From positions 86,427,001 to 86,491,000 of the forward strand of contig CM044313.1 of assembly GCA_024291935.2 (NCBI GenBank): a stretch of 64,000 bases of DNA, written 5' to 3'. The notes beneath the pieces are model-generated. The model was given only the letters and a program-made list of their open reading frames with translations, had not been told where the DNA came from and made no database searches. The stretch is from Okapia johnstoni (Eukaryota; Chordata; Mammalia; Artiodactyla; Giraffidae). This document shows, piece by piece, positions 1 to 12,429 of this stretch; position 1 is the first letter of the stretch; each line of letters opens with the position of its first letter. The translations under genes were made by a program, and so were the position numbers.

Positions 1-280
1 ATGTTACCTATTGGGATAACTTCCTGCTTTGTTTAAACATTTGTATAGTTTATTTTTTAATTATATTTGCTTATCAGGAAGAAGGAAAAGCAAAACTAAG
101 CAAAAAATATGAAAGTAATATCTAAACTCATATTGTCTGTATAGAGCTTGTAACATTAGATTACATTTTCTAGACTGCTTTTGATACATGTACTTGAATA
201 GATGGATGGATGGATAGGTGGGTGGATGCAGAGAAATAATTTTATTGAAAAAAGTTTATGTTTTCCATGTTTTTTTTTAA
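1..280. other. AT-rich flank, no gene seen
   Basis: AT-rich sequence with no recognised repeat or coding signal. A short GATG-type simple repeat (about five units, degenerating to GGTG) lies near 200-226. Confidence 0.5.
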
Positions 281-520
281 TTGCTTTTATTTTTTTATTT
301 GTGATAAAATATACATAATATAAAATTGACCATTAATTTTTAAGTGTATGGTTAAGTGATATCAAATACATTCACATTGTTCACATTACCAACATCATCT
401 CAGAACTCTTCATTTTGAAAAACTGAAACTTACGTACATTAAACAATAGCTCCCTGTTGTCCCTCCTCCCAACTTCTGGAAACCACTATTTTACTATTTC
501 TATGAATTTGACTACTTTGA

Positions 521-730
521 AGTGAAGTGAAGTTGCTCAGTTGTGTCTGAATCTTTGCGACCCCATGGACTGTAGCCCACCAGGCTCCTCCATCCATGGA
601 ATTTTCTAGGCAAGAGTACTGGAGTGGGTTGCCATTTCCTTCTCCAGGGGATCTTCCCAACCTAGGGATCGAACTCGGGTCTCCCACATTGTAGGCAGAC
701 ACTTTACTGTCTGAGCCACCAAGGAATCCT
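521..730 (-). mobile_element. Bov-tA SINE
   Basis: On the plus strand it starts with the BovB-type tail complement ('gttgctcagttgtgtctg') and ends with the complement of the tRNA-like head ('ctgagccaccaaggaat'). It is full length, about 210 bp, and inserted in the old antisense L1, whose sequence resumes directly after it. Confidence 0.92.
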
Positions 731-869
731 TTAACGAATCTCATGTAAGTGGAAGCATACAGCATTTGTTCTTTCATGACTATTTTATTTAATTTGACAT
801 AATATCTTCAAGTTTCATCCATGTCATGACATGAATAGAAATTTCCTTCCTTTTCAAGGTATACTAAAA

Positions 870-950
870 ACCAATCCCAAGGACTGAGGTGCCTGGCAGG
901 CTACAGTCCATGGGGTCGCAAAGAGCTGGACACGACTGAGCGGCTAACGC
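870..950 (+). mobile_element. Bov-tA/BovB 3' tail fragment
   Basis: Only the last 75-80 bp of the shared Bov-tA/BovB tail is present ('ctacagtccatggggtcgca' through 'gactgagcggctaac'). It also sits within the old L1. Confidence 0.85.
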
Positions 951-1282
951 ATATTTTGTTTGTTTGTTTCTCTGTAGATGAACATTTGGGTTGCTTTTGA
1001 CTATCATAAATAATGCTGTTGTGAATAAGAGTGTACACATAGCTTTTGAAGACCCTACTTTCAGTTCTTTTGGGTATACACAAAGAAGTAGAGCTTCTGG
1101 AACATATGGTTATTCAATTTTTAATTTTGGAGGAAACCAGTGTACTGTTTTCCCTAGCAGCTGCACCATTTTACATTCCCACCAACAGTGCGATGGGATT
1201 TTGATTTCTCCACATCCTTGCCAACACTTATTTTATGTCTTTTTTATAGTAGTCTTTCTAGTGGATATGATGTGATATTTAT

Positions 1283-1526
1283 GTGTGCACGTGTGTTTAG
1301 TCACTTTAGTGGAGTCCAACTCTGTGTGACCCTATGGATGGTAGCCCACTAGGCTCCTCTGACCGTGGGATTCTCCAGTCAAGAATACTGGATTGGGTTG
1401 CCATGCCCTCCTCCAGATCTTCCAAACCCGGGAATTGAACCCACATTTCTTTAACTCTCCTGCAATGGCAGGGTTCTTTACCACTAGCACCACCATATCC
1501 CAGGTGGTTCTAGTGGTAAAGAACCC
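1283..1526 (-). mobile_element. Bov-tA SINE ending in an inverted duplication of its head
   Basis: This is an antisense Bov-tA whose tRNA-like head complement (1471-1494) is followed after 8 bases by the same 24 bases in the opposite orientation (1503-1526), with one mismatch. The two arms can form a 24-bp hairpin. A normal Bov-tA has a single head, so the second arm is extra. A foldback during reverse transcription or a later inverted duplication could explain it. Confidence 0.85.
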
Positions 1527-1829
1527 ATATGGACTTATAAATCTTAATTATAAAATGAAAAGTAACCATCAGACCGCCTCCACTACTCTTTTTCCTTCAC
1601 ACATATTAGTCCTACTCCACATTTTCATTGTATTTAAGAGTTTGTATTTCAGTATCTTCTAGTGGTTAGTTAAGCTTATAACTAAAAACACTATAATCAT
1701 ACATCCCTATTAGTTTTTCATTAAAGTACAGAATTATAATGAGCAAAACATGAAATTTTTCCCTAAAGGAAATTGCTTTTAATGTTTTGTGACTCCCTTT
1801 TCTTTGTTCAGATGTGTTTTTGCCTGTAT
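1527..1829. other. No feature recognised
   Basis: AT-rich spacer between a SINE and an LTR-like repeat. No repeat or coding signal is recognised. Confidence 0.4.
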
Positions 1830-2580
1830 TTTTAATATTTGTGCTATGATACTCTTTGGGGTTTCTAGACCCAATTCCAAGATGTTTGTGTGGATGTGGA
1901 GGGTTTCCCAACACCACCAAGCAATTCTTGGACACCCTGCTTATGTCTGATAATTCAACTCATTTCTGGCATTATCTACTTAGAAACTGTATTAGATTCA
2001 ACAGGCTAAGGGTTGAGTCCCAAGGGACTGCCCGTTTCCACAACTTTAGTGTTCATTTACAAGTTCAGGTTGTTCACTGTGCTTTTGACAGACTGGTTAC
2101 AATTTGGAAGTTCCAGTAACTCCTCCAACTCAGGATACCAATCGCAGATCCAGGTTGTTAGCCACTTCTTATGAACTGGCTAACAGTTATCAGGGATTCC
2201 CACAAACCTCCTTGGATTTCATTCCTGTGCTAGAATGGCTCACAGAACTCAAGAGAAACATTTTACTGGTTTGTTATAAAAAGCCTGTAACTGCACATCA
2301 GTCAGATGGAAGAAATGCATAGGGCAAATATATGGGAAGAGGTGTTGGTCTTCCATGCACGCTCCAGACACTGGTTTCTTCCCAAATCTCCATGTGTTTA
2401 CCAACTTATACCTTATCCGTCTAGGGTTTAATGCTAGTCATAATCTATCAAATCAATGGCCATTGGTGATTGGTTTAACTTCCAGCCCTTCTCTGTCCCC
2501 CAGAGCCCAGGGGTGGGGAATGGGGAGACTCCAAACCTCTAAACAACCCTTTGGGTTGCCTAGCAACCAAAGCCTAGCCT
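1830..2580 (-). repeat. Probable old LTR-like interspersed repeat
   Basis: This moderately GC-rich block resembles a widespread mammalian repeat ('gaatggctcacagaactcaa', 'gttatcagggattcccacaa', 'ggccattggtgattgg'). I recognise the motif set but cannot name the family with certainty; an ERVL-type LTR is the best guess. The orientation is inferred. Open frames across it look incidental. The antisense BovB begins immediately after it. Confidence 0.5.
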
Positions 2581-2582
2581 TC

Positions 2583-4866
2583 AGTTTAGTTCAGTTCAGT
2601 CACTCAGTTGTGTCCAACTGTTTGCAACCCCATGGACTACAACAGGCCAGGCCTCCGTGTCCATCACCAACTCCTGGAGTTTACTCAAACTCTTGTCCAT
2701 CGAGTTGGTGATGCCATCCAACCATCTCATCCTCTGTTGTACCCTTCTCCTCCTGCCTTCAATCTTTCCCAGCATCAGGGTCTTTTCAAATGAGTCAGCT
2801 CTTCCCATCAGGTGGCCAAAGTACTGGAGTTTCAGCTTCAACATCAGCCCTTCCAATGAACACCCAGGACTGATCTCCTTTAGGATGGACTGGTTGGATC
2901 TCCTTGAAGTCCAAGGGACTCTCAAGAGTCTTCTCCAACACCACAGGTCAAAAGCATCAATTCCTCAGCACTCAGCTTTCTATATAGTCCAACTCTTACA
3001 TTCATACATGACTACTGGAAAAGCTATAGCTTTGACTAGACAGACCTTTGTTGGCAAAGTAACGTCTCTGCTTTTTAATATGCTGTCTAGATTGGTCATA
3101 GTTTTCATCCAAGGAGCAAACGTCTTTTAATTTCATGGCTGCAGTCACCATCTGCAGTGATTTTGGAGCCCCCAGAAAATAAAGTCTCTCACTGTTTCCA
3201 TTGTTTCCCCATCTATTTGCCATGAAGTGGTGGGGCAGAATGTCATGATCTTAGGTTTTTGAATGTTGAGTTTTAAGCCAGCTTTTTCACTCTCCTCTTT
3301 CATTTTCATCAAGAGGCTCTTTAGTTCCTCTTCACTTTCTGCCATACAGGTGGTATTATCTGCATATCTGAGATTATTGATAGTTCTCCCAGCAATCTTG
3401 ATTCCAGCTTGTGCTTCATCCAGCCCGGCATTTTGCATGATTTACTCTGCATATAAGTTAAATAAGCAGGGTGACAATATACAGTCTTGACGAAATTGTT
3501 TCCTGATTTGGAATCAGTCTGTTGTTCCATGTCCAGTTCTAACTGTTGCTTCTTGACCTGCATACAGATTTCTCAAGAGGCAGGTCAAGTGGTCTGGTAT
3601 TCACATCTCTTTAAGAATTTTACAGAGTTTGTTGTTATCCTCACAGTCAAAGGCTTTACCATAGTCAATAAAGCAGAAGTAGATCTTTTTCTGGAACTCT
3701 TTTGCTTTTTCTATAGTCCAGCGGATGTTGGCAGTTTGGTCTCTGGTTCCTCTGCCTTTTCCAGATCTAGCTTGAACATCTGGAAGTTTGTGCTTCACAT
3801 ACTGTTAAAGCCTGGCTTGGAGGATTTTGAGCATTACTTTGCAAGAGTCTCTGAGATAAGTGAAATCGTGTGGTTGTTCGAACATTCTTTGGCATTGCTT
3901 TTCTTTGGATTTAGAATGAAAACTGACCTTTTCCAGTCCTGTGGCCACTGCTGAGTTTTCCAAATTTGCTGGCGTATTGAGTGCAGCACTTTCACAGCAT
4001 CATCTTTTAGGATTTGAAATAGCTCAACTGGAATTCCATCACCTCTACTAGCTTTGTTCATAGCAATGCTTCCTAAGGCCCACTTGACTTTGTCTTCCAG
4101 GATATCTGGCTCTAGGTGAGTGATCACACCATCATGGTTATATGGGTCATGAAGATCTTTTTTGTACAGTTCTTCTGTGTATTCTTGCCACCTCTTCTTC
4201 ATATCTTCTGCTTTTGTTAGGTCAATACCATTTCTGTCTTTTATTGTTTATTCATTGTTTGCATGAAATGTTCCCTAGGTGTCTCTAATTTTCTTGAAGA
4301 GATCACTAGTCTTTCCCATTGTATTGTTTTCCTCTATTTCTTCGCATTGATCACTGAGGAAGGCTTTCTTATCTCTCCTTGCTATTCTTTGGAACTCTGC
4401 ATTCAAATGGGTATATCTTTCCTTTTCTCCTGTGCCTTTAGCTTCTCTTTTCTCAGCTATTTGTAAGGTCTCCTCAGATAACCATTTGCCTTTTTGCATT
4501 TCTTTTTCTTGGGGATGGTCTTGATCACCGCCTCCTGTACAATGTCACGAACCTCCATCCATAGCTCTTCAGGCACTCTATCAGACCTAATCCCTTGAAT
4601 CTATTTGTCCCTTCCACTGTATAATCATAAGGGACCTGATTTAGGTCATACCTGAATGGTCTAGTGGTTTTCCCTATTTTCTTCAATTTAAGTCTCAATT
4701 TGGCATTAAGAAGTTCATGATCTGAGCCAAATTCAGCTCCCTGTCTTGTTCTTGCTGACTGTATAGAGCTTCTCCATCTTTGGCTACAAAGAATATAATC
4801 AGTCTGATTTTGGTGTTGACCATCTGACGATGCCATGTGTAGAGTCTTCTGTTTTCTTTCATCTAG
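2583..4866 (-). mobile_element. BovB (RTE-clade LINE), 5'-truncated, antisense
   Basis: This is the longest BovB copy in the window, about 2.28 kb of the roughly 3.2 kb element. Read on the minus strand, it starts inside the endonuclease domain near 4866, runs through the whole reverse transcriptase region, and ends in the typical tail at 2583 ('gactgaactgaactaaact' in sense). The 5' truncation is typical of target-primed LINE insertion. Confidence 0.95.
2596..4836 (-). pseudogene. BovB endonuclease/reverse transcriptase ORF, decayed
   Basis: Broken coding region of the antisense BovB. Minus-strand segments in order are: the C-terminal end of the APE-type endonuclease, with its SDH motif in 'FGSDHELLNAKL' (about 4525-4836); a linker (4275-4499); reverse transcriptase N-terminal and finger regions (3834-4202 and 3601-3798); the palm (3145-3563); and the C-terminal region (2596-3223). 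The pieces lie in different frames or are separated by stops. The catalytic YADD box is YADN here (3355-3366), so the copy would be inactive even if the frame were intact. The family copies RNA into DNA at a nicked genomic site and also mobilises Bov-tA and BOV-A2. Confidence 0.92.
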
Positions 4867-5054
4867 CTATAAAAGAATTCCATTGTCTTCTGGATTTAAA
4901 ATTAATAATTAACTCTTTTCACATTAATTGACACAAACTTTTTGCAGTTTTTCATGAAAAGATATGAAAAGGCGATCTTTGCATGTATGTCATCCTAGGC
5001 ATGTCCCTTTCTTTCATTAAAAGGGACAGTGTATGTAAATGATAAGGATTCTGG

Positions 5055-5282
5055 AATTCAGAGTCTGGAATCAAAAATATGTGCTACTGATTAGCTCTTT
5101 GTACCTAAGTAAACTGCCCTAACCTCTCTGTGCCCCTGCTTTCTCATTCATAAAATGAGGCAGTGATATAAATTATTTCATGGTATCATTTTGAGGATTA
5201 AACAATTTGTACAAGTAAATGCCTTAGATTAGTTTTGGCCCGAAGTAAATACTCTATAATAAGTGATGACTATTATTAACAC
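5055..5282 (+). mobile_element. MIR SINE
   Basis: An ancient MIR in sense orientation. The conserved core is visible as 'aacctctctgtgcccctgct', 'tcataaaatgaggcagtgat' and 'tgaggattaaacaa', followed by the 'taaatactctataataagt' 3' part. Confidence 0.85.
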
Positions 5283-5963
5283 TTTTACTATTATAAATTT
5301 CTACAAGTGTAATTTAATAAGTAAATGGGAAATGATATAAAATTTCAATGCTTCAAAATACTTCTAAAATGTTTTCTCTAATTTATACCATTGTGCACTC
5401 TCACACAGAACACGTATATAAACATTCTCATTTTCTTTCACTTTATGGCAGAACTCTTGTTAATTTGCCAAGCTTATGAGAAAATGTGTGGTTAATACAG
5501 AGATGGTAAGAATTTTAAGAGATGTATGCATGTGTATGTAGATAGATAGAGTATAGTAGATCCAAACAATTTTTAAAAGTTTACTTTCTGACAGGATAAT
5601 CAAAAATAATTAGAATTATTTCAATCCATAAGTAAATTGAAACATTGATAAATCACACAAGTAATGTGACTTAAAAATTGTCATTTCTGGCTTGGACATT
5701 GCAACTCTGTAATTTATCATGAATCTAATAAAAACTCTTTTCATTTATCATAAACTTACAGTAAGTAGTATACTACAGAGTATAATAAAGTTTATTCTTT
5801 TGGTACTCCATGAATTTTTACATTGTGGGCATTTCAGTTTTACTGTCATTATAACTATTTGGTGGATGCTTAGTTATTCACACTTACTCTTCTACCAAGG
5901 ATTCTCCACACACAGTTAGGCTTATTAAGCAAAATACTTCCCCTTCCCTTCTTTAGTAATGTG
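5283..5963. other. AT-rich, no feature recognised
   Basis: About 680 bases of AT-rich sequence. Short open frames (for example 5719-5919) have no recognisable similarity and look incidental. Confidence 0.4.
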
Positions 5964-6151
5964 TGCATGCTAAGTTGCTTCAGTTGTGTTCAACTCTGTG
6001 CAACTCTATGGACTATAGCCTGCTATGCTCCTCTGTCCTGGAGATTCTCCAGGCAAGAGTACTGAAGTGGACTGCCCTGTCCTTCTCCAGGGGATCTTCA
6101 CTCCTTAAGTGCATTGGCAGGCAGATTCTTTACCACTAGCGCCAGGTATCC
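5964..6151 (-). mobile_element. Bov-tA SINE
   Basis: Antisense copy, about 190 bp, with tail complement at the left and head complement ('ttctttaccactagcgcca') at the right. It abuts an MLT1 LTR. Confidence 0.9.
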
Positions 6152-6635
6152 ACAGTTTAATCTCTGGAACCAATGAATGTGTTAGGTTACCTGACAAGGA
6201 GAATAAAGACTGCAAAGGGGATTAAGGTTGCTAATTAGGTGAATTAAAACAGTGAGGTTATCTGGGATTATCCAGGTAGTTCTAATGTAATGACGGATAT
6301 CCTTATGCAAGAACAAGGGAGGAAAAAAAGAGAGTCAGAGGAGATAGCAGCATGAGGATTTAGTCTGACTTCCTTGGCTTTGAAGAGAGCGATGGGACCA
6401 CAAACCACCAAGTGCCCTTGGCCCCTTATCTATCTGGAAAATGAATAAAAGGGATTTCCCCCTACAGCCTTCAGAGGGAGTACAGCCCTCTCTAAACTTA
6501 GAATTTACCCCAGTTAGACTTATCTCAGGCTTCTGACCTCCAGAACTTTAAGATAATCAATATAGGCTGTTTTAAGCCACGAGGTTAGCTGTAGACTTTT
6601 ACAGCAGCAATAGGAGATTAACTAAATAGCATTCA
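6152..6635 (+). mobile_element. MLT1-type (MaLR) LTR
   Basis: Sense-strand MaLR LTR remnant. Diagnostic pieces are 'gggattatccaggtagttct', the 'gtccttat'-like middle and the 3' end 'tgttttaagccacgaggtt' followed by 'caataggagattaac'. It is diverged, as expected for this old family. Confidence 0.8.
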
Positions 6636-9600
6636 TTCAGAATATGTAAAATCACATACAGGGACAACTGATAGCATTTAAGTGCTTTCTAAGACCATTA
6701 AGTATTCAAGACACAGAAGAAATGTCAATGAAGGTCAATGAAAGACATGGTAAATTGTACTATGTGGCCTTGTGTTCCTAATTTCTCCTAACGTGCAAAG
6801 CTCATTAAAATAACGTGTAACTGGCTAATATTGCAGGATGCGATTGTGTTTAGTGTAAGTGGAAAAAAGACTTGGTTTAAAAATTTTATACTTTCACTTT
6901 AGTATATTTCTGGATAAGTGAATAATTAATATTTACTTGTTTAAAATCACATATCTTTTTTGAAAATTAAATAAAAACCTACACAGTTATTTTAATGGGG
7001 TTAATTTCCTCTTTATTATGTGTCCCAAATTACCATATCTTATTACTAAAACTGATATGAATTTTTGCTAAATTATTGAGACAATATTATTCAATTTTCA
7101 TTTTCATCATGGTGTGTGCATCTGTGGGCATGCATGTGTGTATAACCTAAATGAGACATTTTGTCCATCACCAAAATTTTTAGTACATAATCAAATTTGT
7201 AATAACCGAAAAAAGTATATGAATGAAAGAAACAGTACATGATTATATGTCCATTCAGCCTGGAAACACAAAGTGGTGGAAAACAATACTATGTATTTGC
7301 ATTATAATGGAGAATTTTTCTCCTCTGTTCATGTGATTCTATAATAGCAGTATAAATATATTAGTACATTAAAGGCATATCCAATTCGTTACACCATGAC
7401 AATAATGATTAAAATAAAAATAACTAAATGGGAACAATGCTCCATAATTTAAAAACAATTTTTTCCAGAAACTTTATCCTGTATGTCATAAAATTCTCGT
7501 TCTACCAGTTACAGGATTTTTAAAATAAATGTATCTTGAACAAAGCACAAAATCTGATCTGTATGTTAATCTTTAACAGAAGTTTTAATTATTATTGCTG
7601 TAACTATTCTACTGTTACTAAGCAACATCAATTGAAAACAGAGCTTCTTTGCTATATGTGATTTTGTAAAGCAAATCAAACAAGACATATTAAGATGTAG
7701 CCTCAAATTCTAAAATAAAATATTTCCTACATAAATGATTTCTTAAGTTTGATTCTGTCCTCTCATATATTAATTAGACAAGCAAACAGATGAAATAATT
7801 TCATTCCAGTACTTTTGAAACTATTATGAACAAAATGTAAGCCCCCTAATTAACACTCATTTACCTCTTCCTTGAAGCTTTTATCTGTCTCTGCACTTCA
7901 GTCACATGAAGAACTGAGGGGATCCCCAATGTGTGATGTCCTCTTCACCTCCTGCTCTCTGTATATGCTCTTCACTTTATCTACTAAATAACTACACACA
8001 TATTTTTTTAATATGAACTTAGATCAAATTATCACTGGCAGAGTACTCATAATTCTATTTTCTCTTATATCTTTATGTTTGGGGACATTAAAATCTACTA
8101 ATTTTTCTAATTCTGTCTTACATCTGATAGGAGATCTTAATCTTGCTCCTGGGAATGCAATCCTTAATTTCAGTGTTGCGTTCCTTGTATCTGATCATAT
8201 TGAAGCATTACCTTAATTTATAACTCTGAACATTTTGGATTGAAAAGAACATATCCATTTGACTTATCTGAAATGCACAATAAATTTTATTTCACAAATA
8301 GGTTAGAGAAGAGTGTTTACAGATAGGGCATTAATGCTTTGAATACTTAAAGTTCTAATTTAAAGAAAATTTCAGAAATTTATGTCCTACCCTGACAGGC
8401 AAATACATTAGACACATTTTTCCAGTCAAGGAACCATATATTAGAACTGAGATCAGACCATGTAAAACTTTCTAAGATATATATATTTTATCTGACTACT
8501 TTATATTACTAAAGCAACATTATCTGTACTTACAACTTTCCTAATATGTTCTACAGCACAAGAAAATTCTTGCGGGATCTTGGAGCACAAGACACAGGCT
8601 TAAAAGATGAATGAAAGAATTGGGTGGATTTATCCTTACTAGACAAGATTCAAAGAAATATAATGAGTAGCTAGGGAGGATTAGACCTAGTTCCATTTTT
8701 ATTCTGTTACAATCAGAGTTTTTTTCACTGAAACTTGCAAACTAGTTCTATCCAGATTTTCCACTCTGTTTATTTTAGCCCCCGGGATTTCTCCATAATA
8801 TTAAAGAAATATTTAAATTTAAAAAAAAAAAAAACACACAAACAACACCAGCAACAAAATCTAAACCTCAGAAAATGGCAAATGAACAGTATATTGATCT
8901 GAGGGGCAACTTGGAGGGCAAGAATTTGGCTAAATACCACTACATATCACTCCTGACAAAGACGAAAGTGATCCTCCTAATTCCTCCCCCCCTCCTTCCC
9001 TTCCTTCTTTCCTTCCTTCCTTCCACAAAGTTACACACCTGCTGAATGTTGAATTAGAAAAAGAAAACTGAACTATAACATGGAACAAAGTGCTAGGAGG
9101 TCAACGAGATAACAAGATATTGTAAGAACAAGCAAGCAATCAGAATTGCACAGCATGGAAGTCCCACCAGAAAAGTCAAACCACAAGCACTGTATGTAGA
9201 GACTGTTAGAGTAAAAAGAATATTTGCATGAGATAAAAACGTCCTAGGAATTTGTTTTGGAATAAGCCACTATTTACTTTGACATGGAAATTTAAACAGA
9301 GAATCTAAAGATAGGAGGGCAGAATTCATCACTGAAAAGCTTTGCTTTTCTTTGTAAAGCACTGTTTAATTTCATGGATGACTGAAAATTTCCATTTCAA
9401 AATGTATTCAATTGTCCAAGAAATTTACTTATCTATAAAATGTCCATTCCTGTTAAAATGAACAAAGAGAGACCCACAAAGTTTGGTTACATATACAATA
9501 ATTAAAGCAAAGGTAATTTTGGTTTGCTTAAAGATGGATGATTTCACTTATGAGAATGTGAGTACATCTGCAGTTGAGGATAAAGCAATATGTATTTCTG

Positions 9601-9992
9601 ACAATTTTAAAGGCATTTTAATAAGAGTTGTTTCACTTCATTAACATCAGTTTTAATTTAAAGGTGAAATTGAATAAACTATTAGTACCTGTCTTTTCAT
9701 ATACCTATATGATATGATTAACCATACAGTGGAAATCTTATGTGCCTAATTTTACTGAACTTTTATTCTAATATTTCAATTTTTATTATGTAGTGGGGAT
9801 ATCACAGATTGGGACAATTTAAAATTGTTATTGTTGTTCAATTTAATTGTGATTTTTTTTGTATTTTCCAACTATTTTAGGTACTATAGAGGAGTCACAG
9901 ATAGTATTCCAATGATACCTGAGAAATGGAGTCAGTGATTGCAGCCCTTCAAGGTGAGCCAGTGAGCCATGAAAGGGGCATACCTGCCACCA
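6636..9992. other. Unassigned AT-rich block with simple repeats
   Basis: About 3.3 kb without a recognised interspersed repeat or gene. It holds short homopolymer and simple-repeat tracts (A-rich at 8819-8836, TTCC near 8989-9026). A 67-codon frame at 8013-8216 shows no recognisable domain. It may be unique sequence or contain repeats too old to see by eye. Confidence 0.4.
8989..9026. repeat. CTTCC/TTCC simple repeat
   Basis: Pyrimidine tract of CCTT/TTCC units, a candidate length-variable microsatellite. Confidence 0.8.
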
Positions 9993-10207
9993 GGGCTTCC
10001 CAGGTGGCTCAGTGGTAAAATAATCTGTCTGCCAATGCAGGAGACACAGGAGAAACAGGTTTGATACCTGGATCAGAAAGATTTGCTGGAGGAGGAAATG
10101 GCCACCCACTCCAGAATTCTTGCCTGAAAAATCCCATGGACAGAGGAACCTGGCAGGATCCATAGGGTCGCAGAGACCAACAGGACTGAGTGACTAAGCA
10201 TGATACA
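9993..10207 (+). mobile_element. Bov-tA SINE
   Basis: Sense copy starting 'gggcttcccaggtggctca' (tRNA-like head) and ending in the BovB-type tail ('gactgagtgactaagcatg'). It abuts the 3' end of the large antisense L1. Confidence 0.92.
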
Positions 10208-11888
10208 TAGCAAGAATTAGTTTTATAGGAAATATGTTGTATTCAATTATGTTTCTTCATTTTATTTGTATTAAACTTTTAATTAAGCTAAAATATACAT
10301 TAAGAAACGTATAAATGTTATATGTAGAGGTTAGTGAGTTTTCACAAAATGTACACACCTGTGGTACTAATACTTAAATCAGAATATTACCAGATCCCCC
10401 CAAAAATATTTTTATATAATACCTAAACTCCCTAAAATAAGAACTCTTCTGATTTCTATTATAACAAATTACTTTTGCCATTTTTACTTTATATAAATAT
10501 TGTTACACAGTATATACTTTTACATACCTAGCAGTTTTAACACAATTTAATGATGTGAAATTCTTTTTCATTAGCCCATTTTTATTGCTGAAGATCAATT
10601 ATTTGGCTACACAATTTTTTCATGCATCTAATGATAGGCATTTGGTTGCTTCAGCAATTGTATTAAAAATGGTGTCAGGGCTATTAACATGTCTGTCTTT
10701 AAATGCATATAAAACAAAAGTGAGCATGCTAGGTCTTAGAGTGTCATGCGCTCAACCTTAGTACGGATTGCCTGAGTTTTCTGAAGTGTTTTTACCAATA
10801 TAGGCTCTCATCTCCTGTGTGTAATACTTGTAATTCTACTTTTTCAGCAACAATTGTGACTGTCTCTTTTAAAAATTTAAATATTCCGTTGTGAGCATTT
10901 CAATTGACTTTAATTTGCTTTACTCTGTATCTAAGGTGAGTAATTTGTCATTTCTTTATTGATTATTTGAATATCATTGTGAAGTGTTCAGATCTTTCCT
11001 TTTGTTTTTTTCTCACATTTTCCCACTGACTTGTTTTTGTTGTGATTTGAAGAAGCCCTATATGTATTCAGTCTATTAGAATCTTGTTGATTTATGTACA
11101 TCAAAAATCTTCTCCAACATCGATCTGATTCCTTTAGATTAACAAATGTTATCAATTTAATGTAATATAATCTGGCAGTCTTTTGTATTATGATTAAGGG
11201 AATTTTGTGTAATGTTTTACAAAATGTTGACTTACACCAAAATTATAACGGTATTTTTCTATATTAACTCCTGAAAGCTTCAGTGTTTCACTTTTCACAT
11301 TTAGATATACAGTATACATTGAATTCATTTTTGCATGTGGTTTGAAGTAGAAGTCAAGTTTCATTTTTTTCCAACTTATGTAGTCGCTTGATCTCACACC
11401 ATTTATTGAAAAAGCTATTCTTCCCTGAATGTGTTATGATGTTACCTGTCACAAATTAAGTGAACATATGAGATTTCTGATCTGTATGTTGTTTCATTGG
11501 TTTTATCCTTGTGCGTATATGATGTTGTCAAATTTACATGAGTTTCATAACACTTCATGATATCAGGTTGTGCTAGTCTTTCAAATTTGCTCATCCTTGA
11601 ACAGTTTTCTTATTCTTAGCTCTTTTACATATAATACTTTAAGATCAAGTTACCAATTAAAACACACACATACACAAATTTGCTATAGTGGTGGTTGTAT
11701 TTAATTTCTACCTAGCATAAATATAGCAATAATTAACATGTTTAGATGAATGAGTCTTCCATTACATGTGCACAGTATATTTCTATATTTATATAGCTCT
11801 TAAATTTCTCCCAACAATTTTGTGTATATGTATGCATAAAGATATCTTACAATGTTACATTTATTTACTTTTGTGTATAGCATTGTAA

Positions 11889-12106
11889 GGGCTTTCCTGG
11901 TGGCTCAGATGGTAAAAAAAAAAAAATCTGCCTGCAATGCGAGGGACATGGGTTTGATCCTTGGGTTGGGAAGATCCCATGGAATAGGAAATGGCAAACC
12001 ATTCCAATATTCTTGTCTGGGAAATACCATGGACAGAGAAGCCTGGAAAGCTACAGTCCATGGGATTGCAAGGAGTCAGACATGACTGAGCAACTAATAC
12101 ACATAA
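11889..12106 (+). mobile_element. Bov-tA SINE with target-site duplication
   Basis: Sense copy inserted in the old L1, with an expanded A13 tract inside the head. It is flanked by the direct repeat 'cattgtaa' (11881-11888 and 12107-12114), the duplication expected from target-primed insertion. Confidence 0.93.
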
Positions 12107-12429
12107 CATTGTAAATGGTATCATTTAAAAAAATTTTTATTTTCTGAATGTTTGCTGCTTTCATGTGGACAAACAGTTGGTGTCTGTATGTTGACTTTGC
12201 AGGATGCTGAATTCTTTCATCAGTTGTAAGAGTTTATCTGAAGATCATTGGGTTTTCTAACTGCATATTCATCTTCTCTGCAAATAATGACAATTTTATT
12301 TCCTCATTCCATTTCTTACTACTTATATTTCTTATTATGTCTTTATTACCTTGACTAAGTTCTCCAGTATAACTGTGAAGAGACAATGCTATATAGTAAT
12401 TGAGTGTACCCTTTTCTCATTCTGGAGTG

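Larger units (their letters stand above)
281..1275 (-). mobile_element. Old L1 3' end, antisense, split by two SINE pieces
   Basis: The plus strand reads as the complement of the 3' portion of an old mammalian L1. Recognisable blocks are the 'aacaatagctccctgt' region, 'gaacatttgggttgc' and 'accattttacattccc', in the order expected for an antisense L1M-type tail. The element is interrupted by a Bov-tA SINE at 521-730 and by a SINE/BovB tail piece at 870-950, so it is older than both. No usable ORF remains. The subfamily is not assigned. Confidence 0.8.

Noticed and set aside
439..777. 112-codon minus-strand frame
   Set aside because: It is a translation of a Bov-tA SINE and adjoining L1; the 'GGSDSKVSAYNVGDPSSIPR' style peptide recurs in every Bov-tA here.
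9993..10207. Possible tRNA gene in Bov-tA heads
   Set aside because: The heads are tRNA-like with recognisable A/B-box remnants, but they are SINE parts without an intact cloverleaf or terminator; no true tRNA gene was found.
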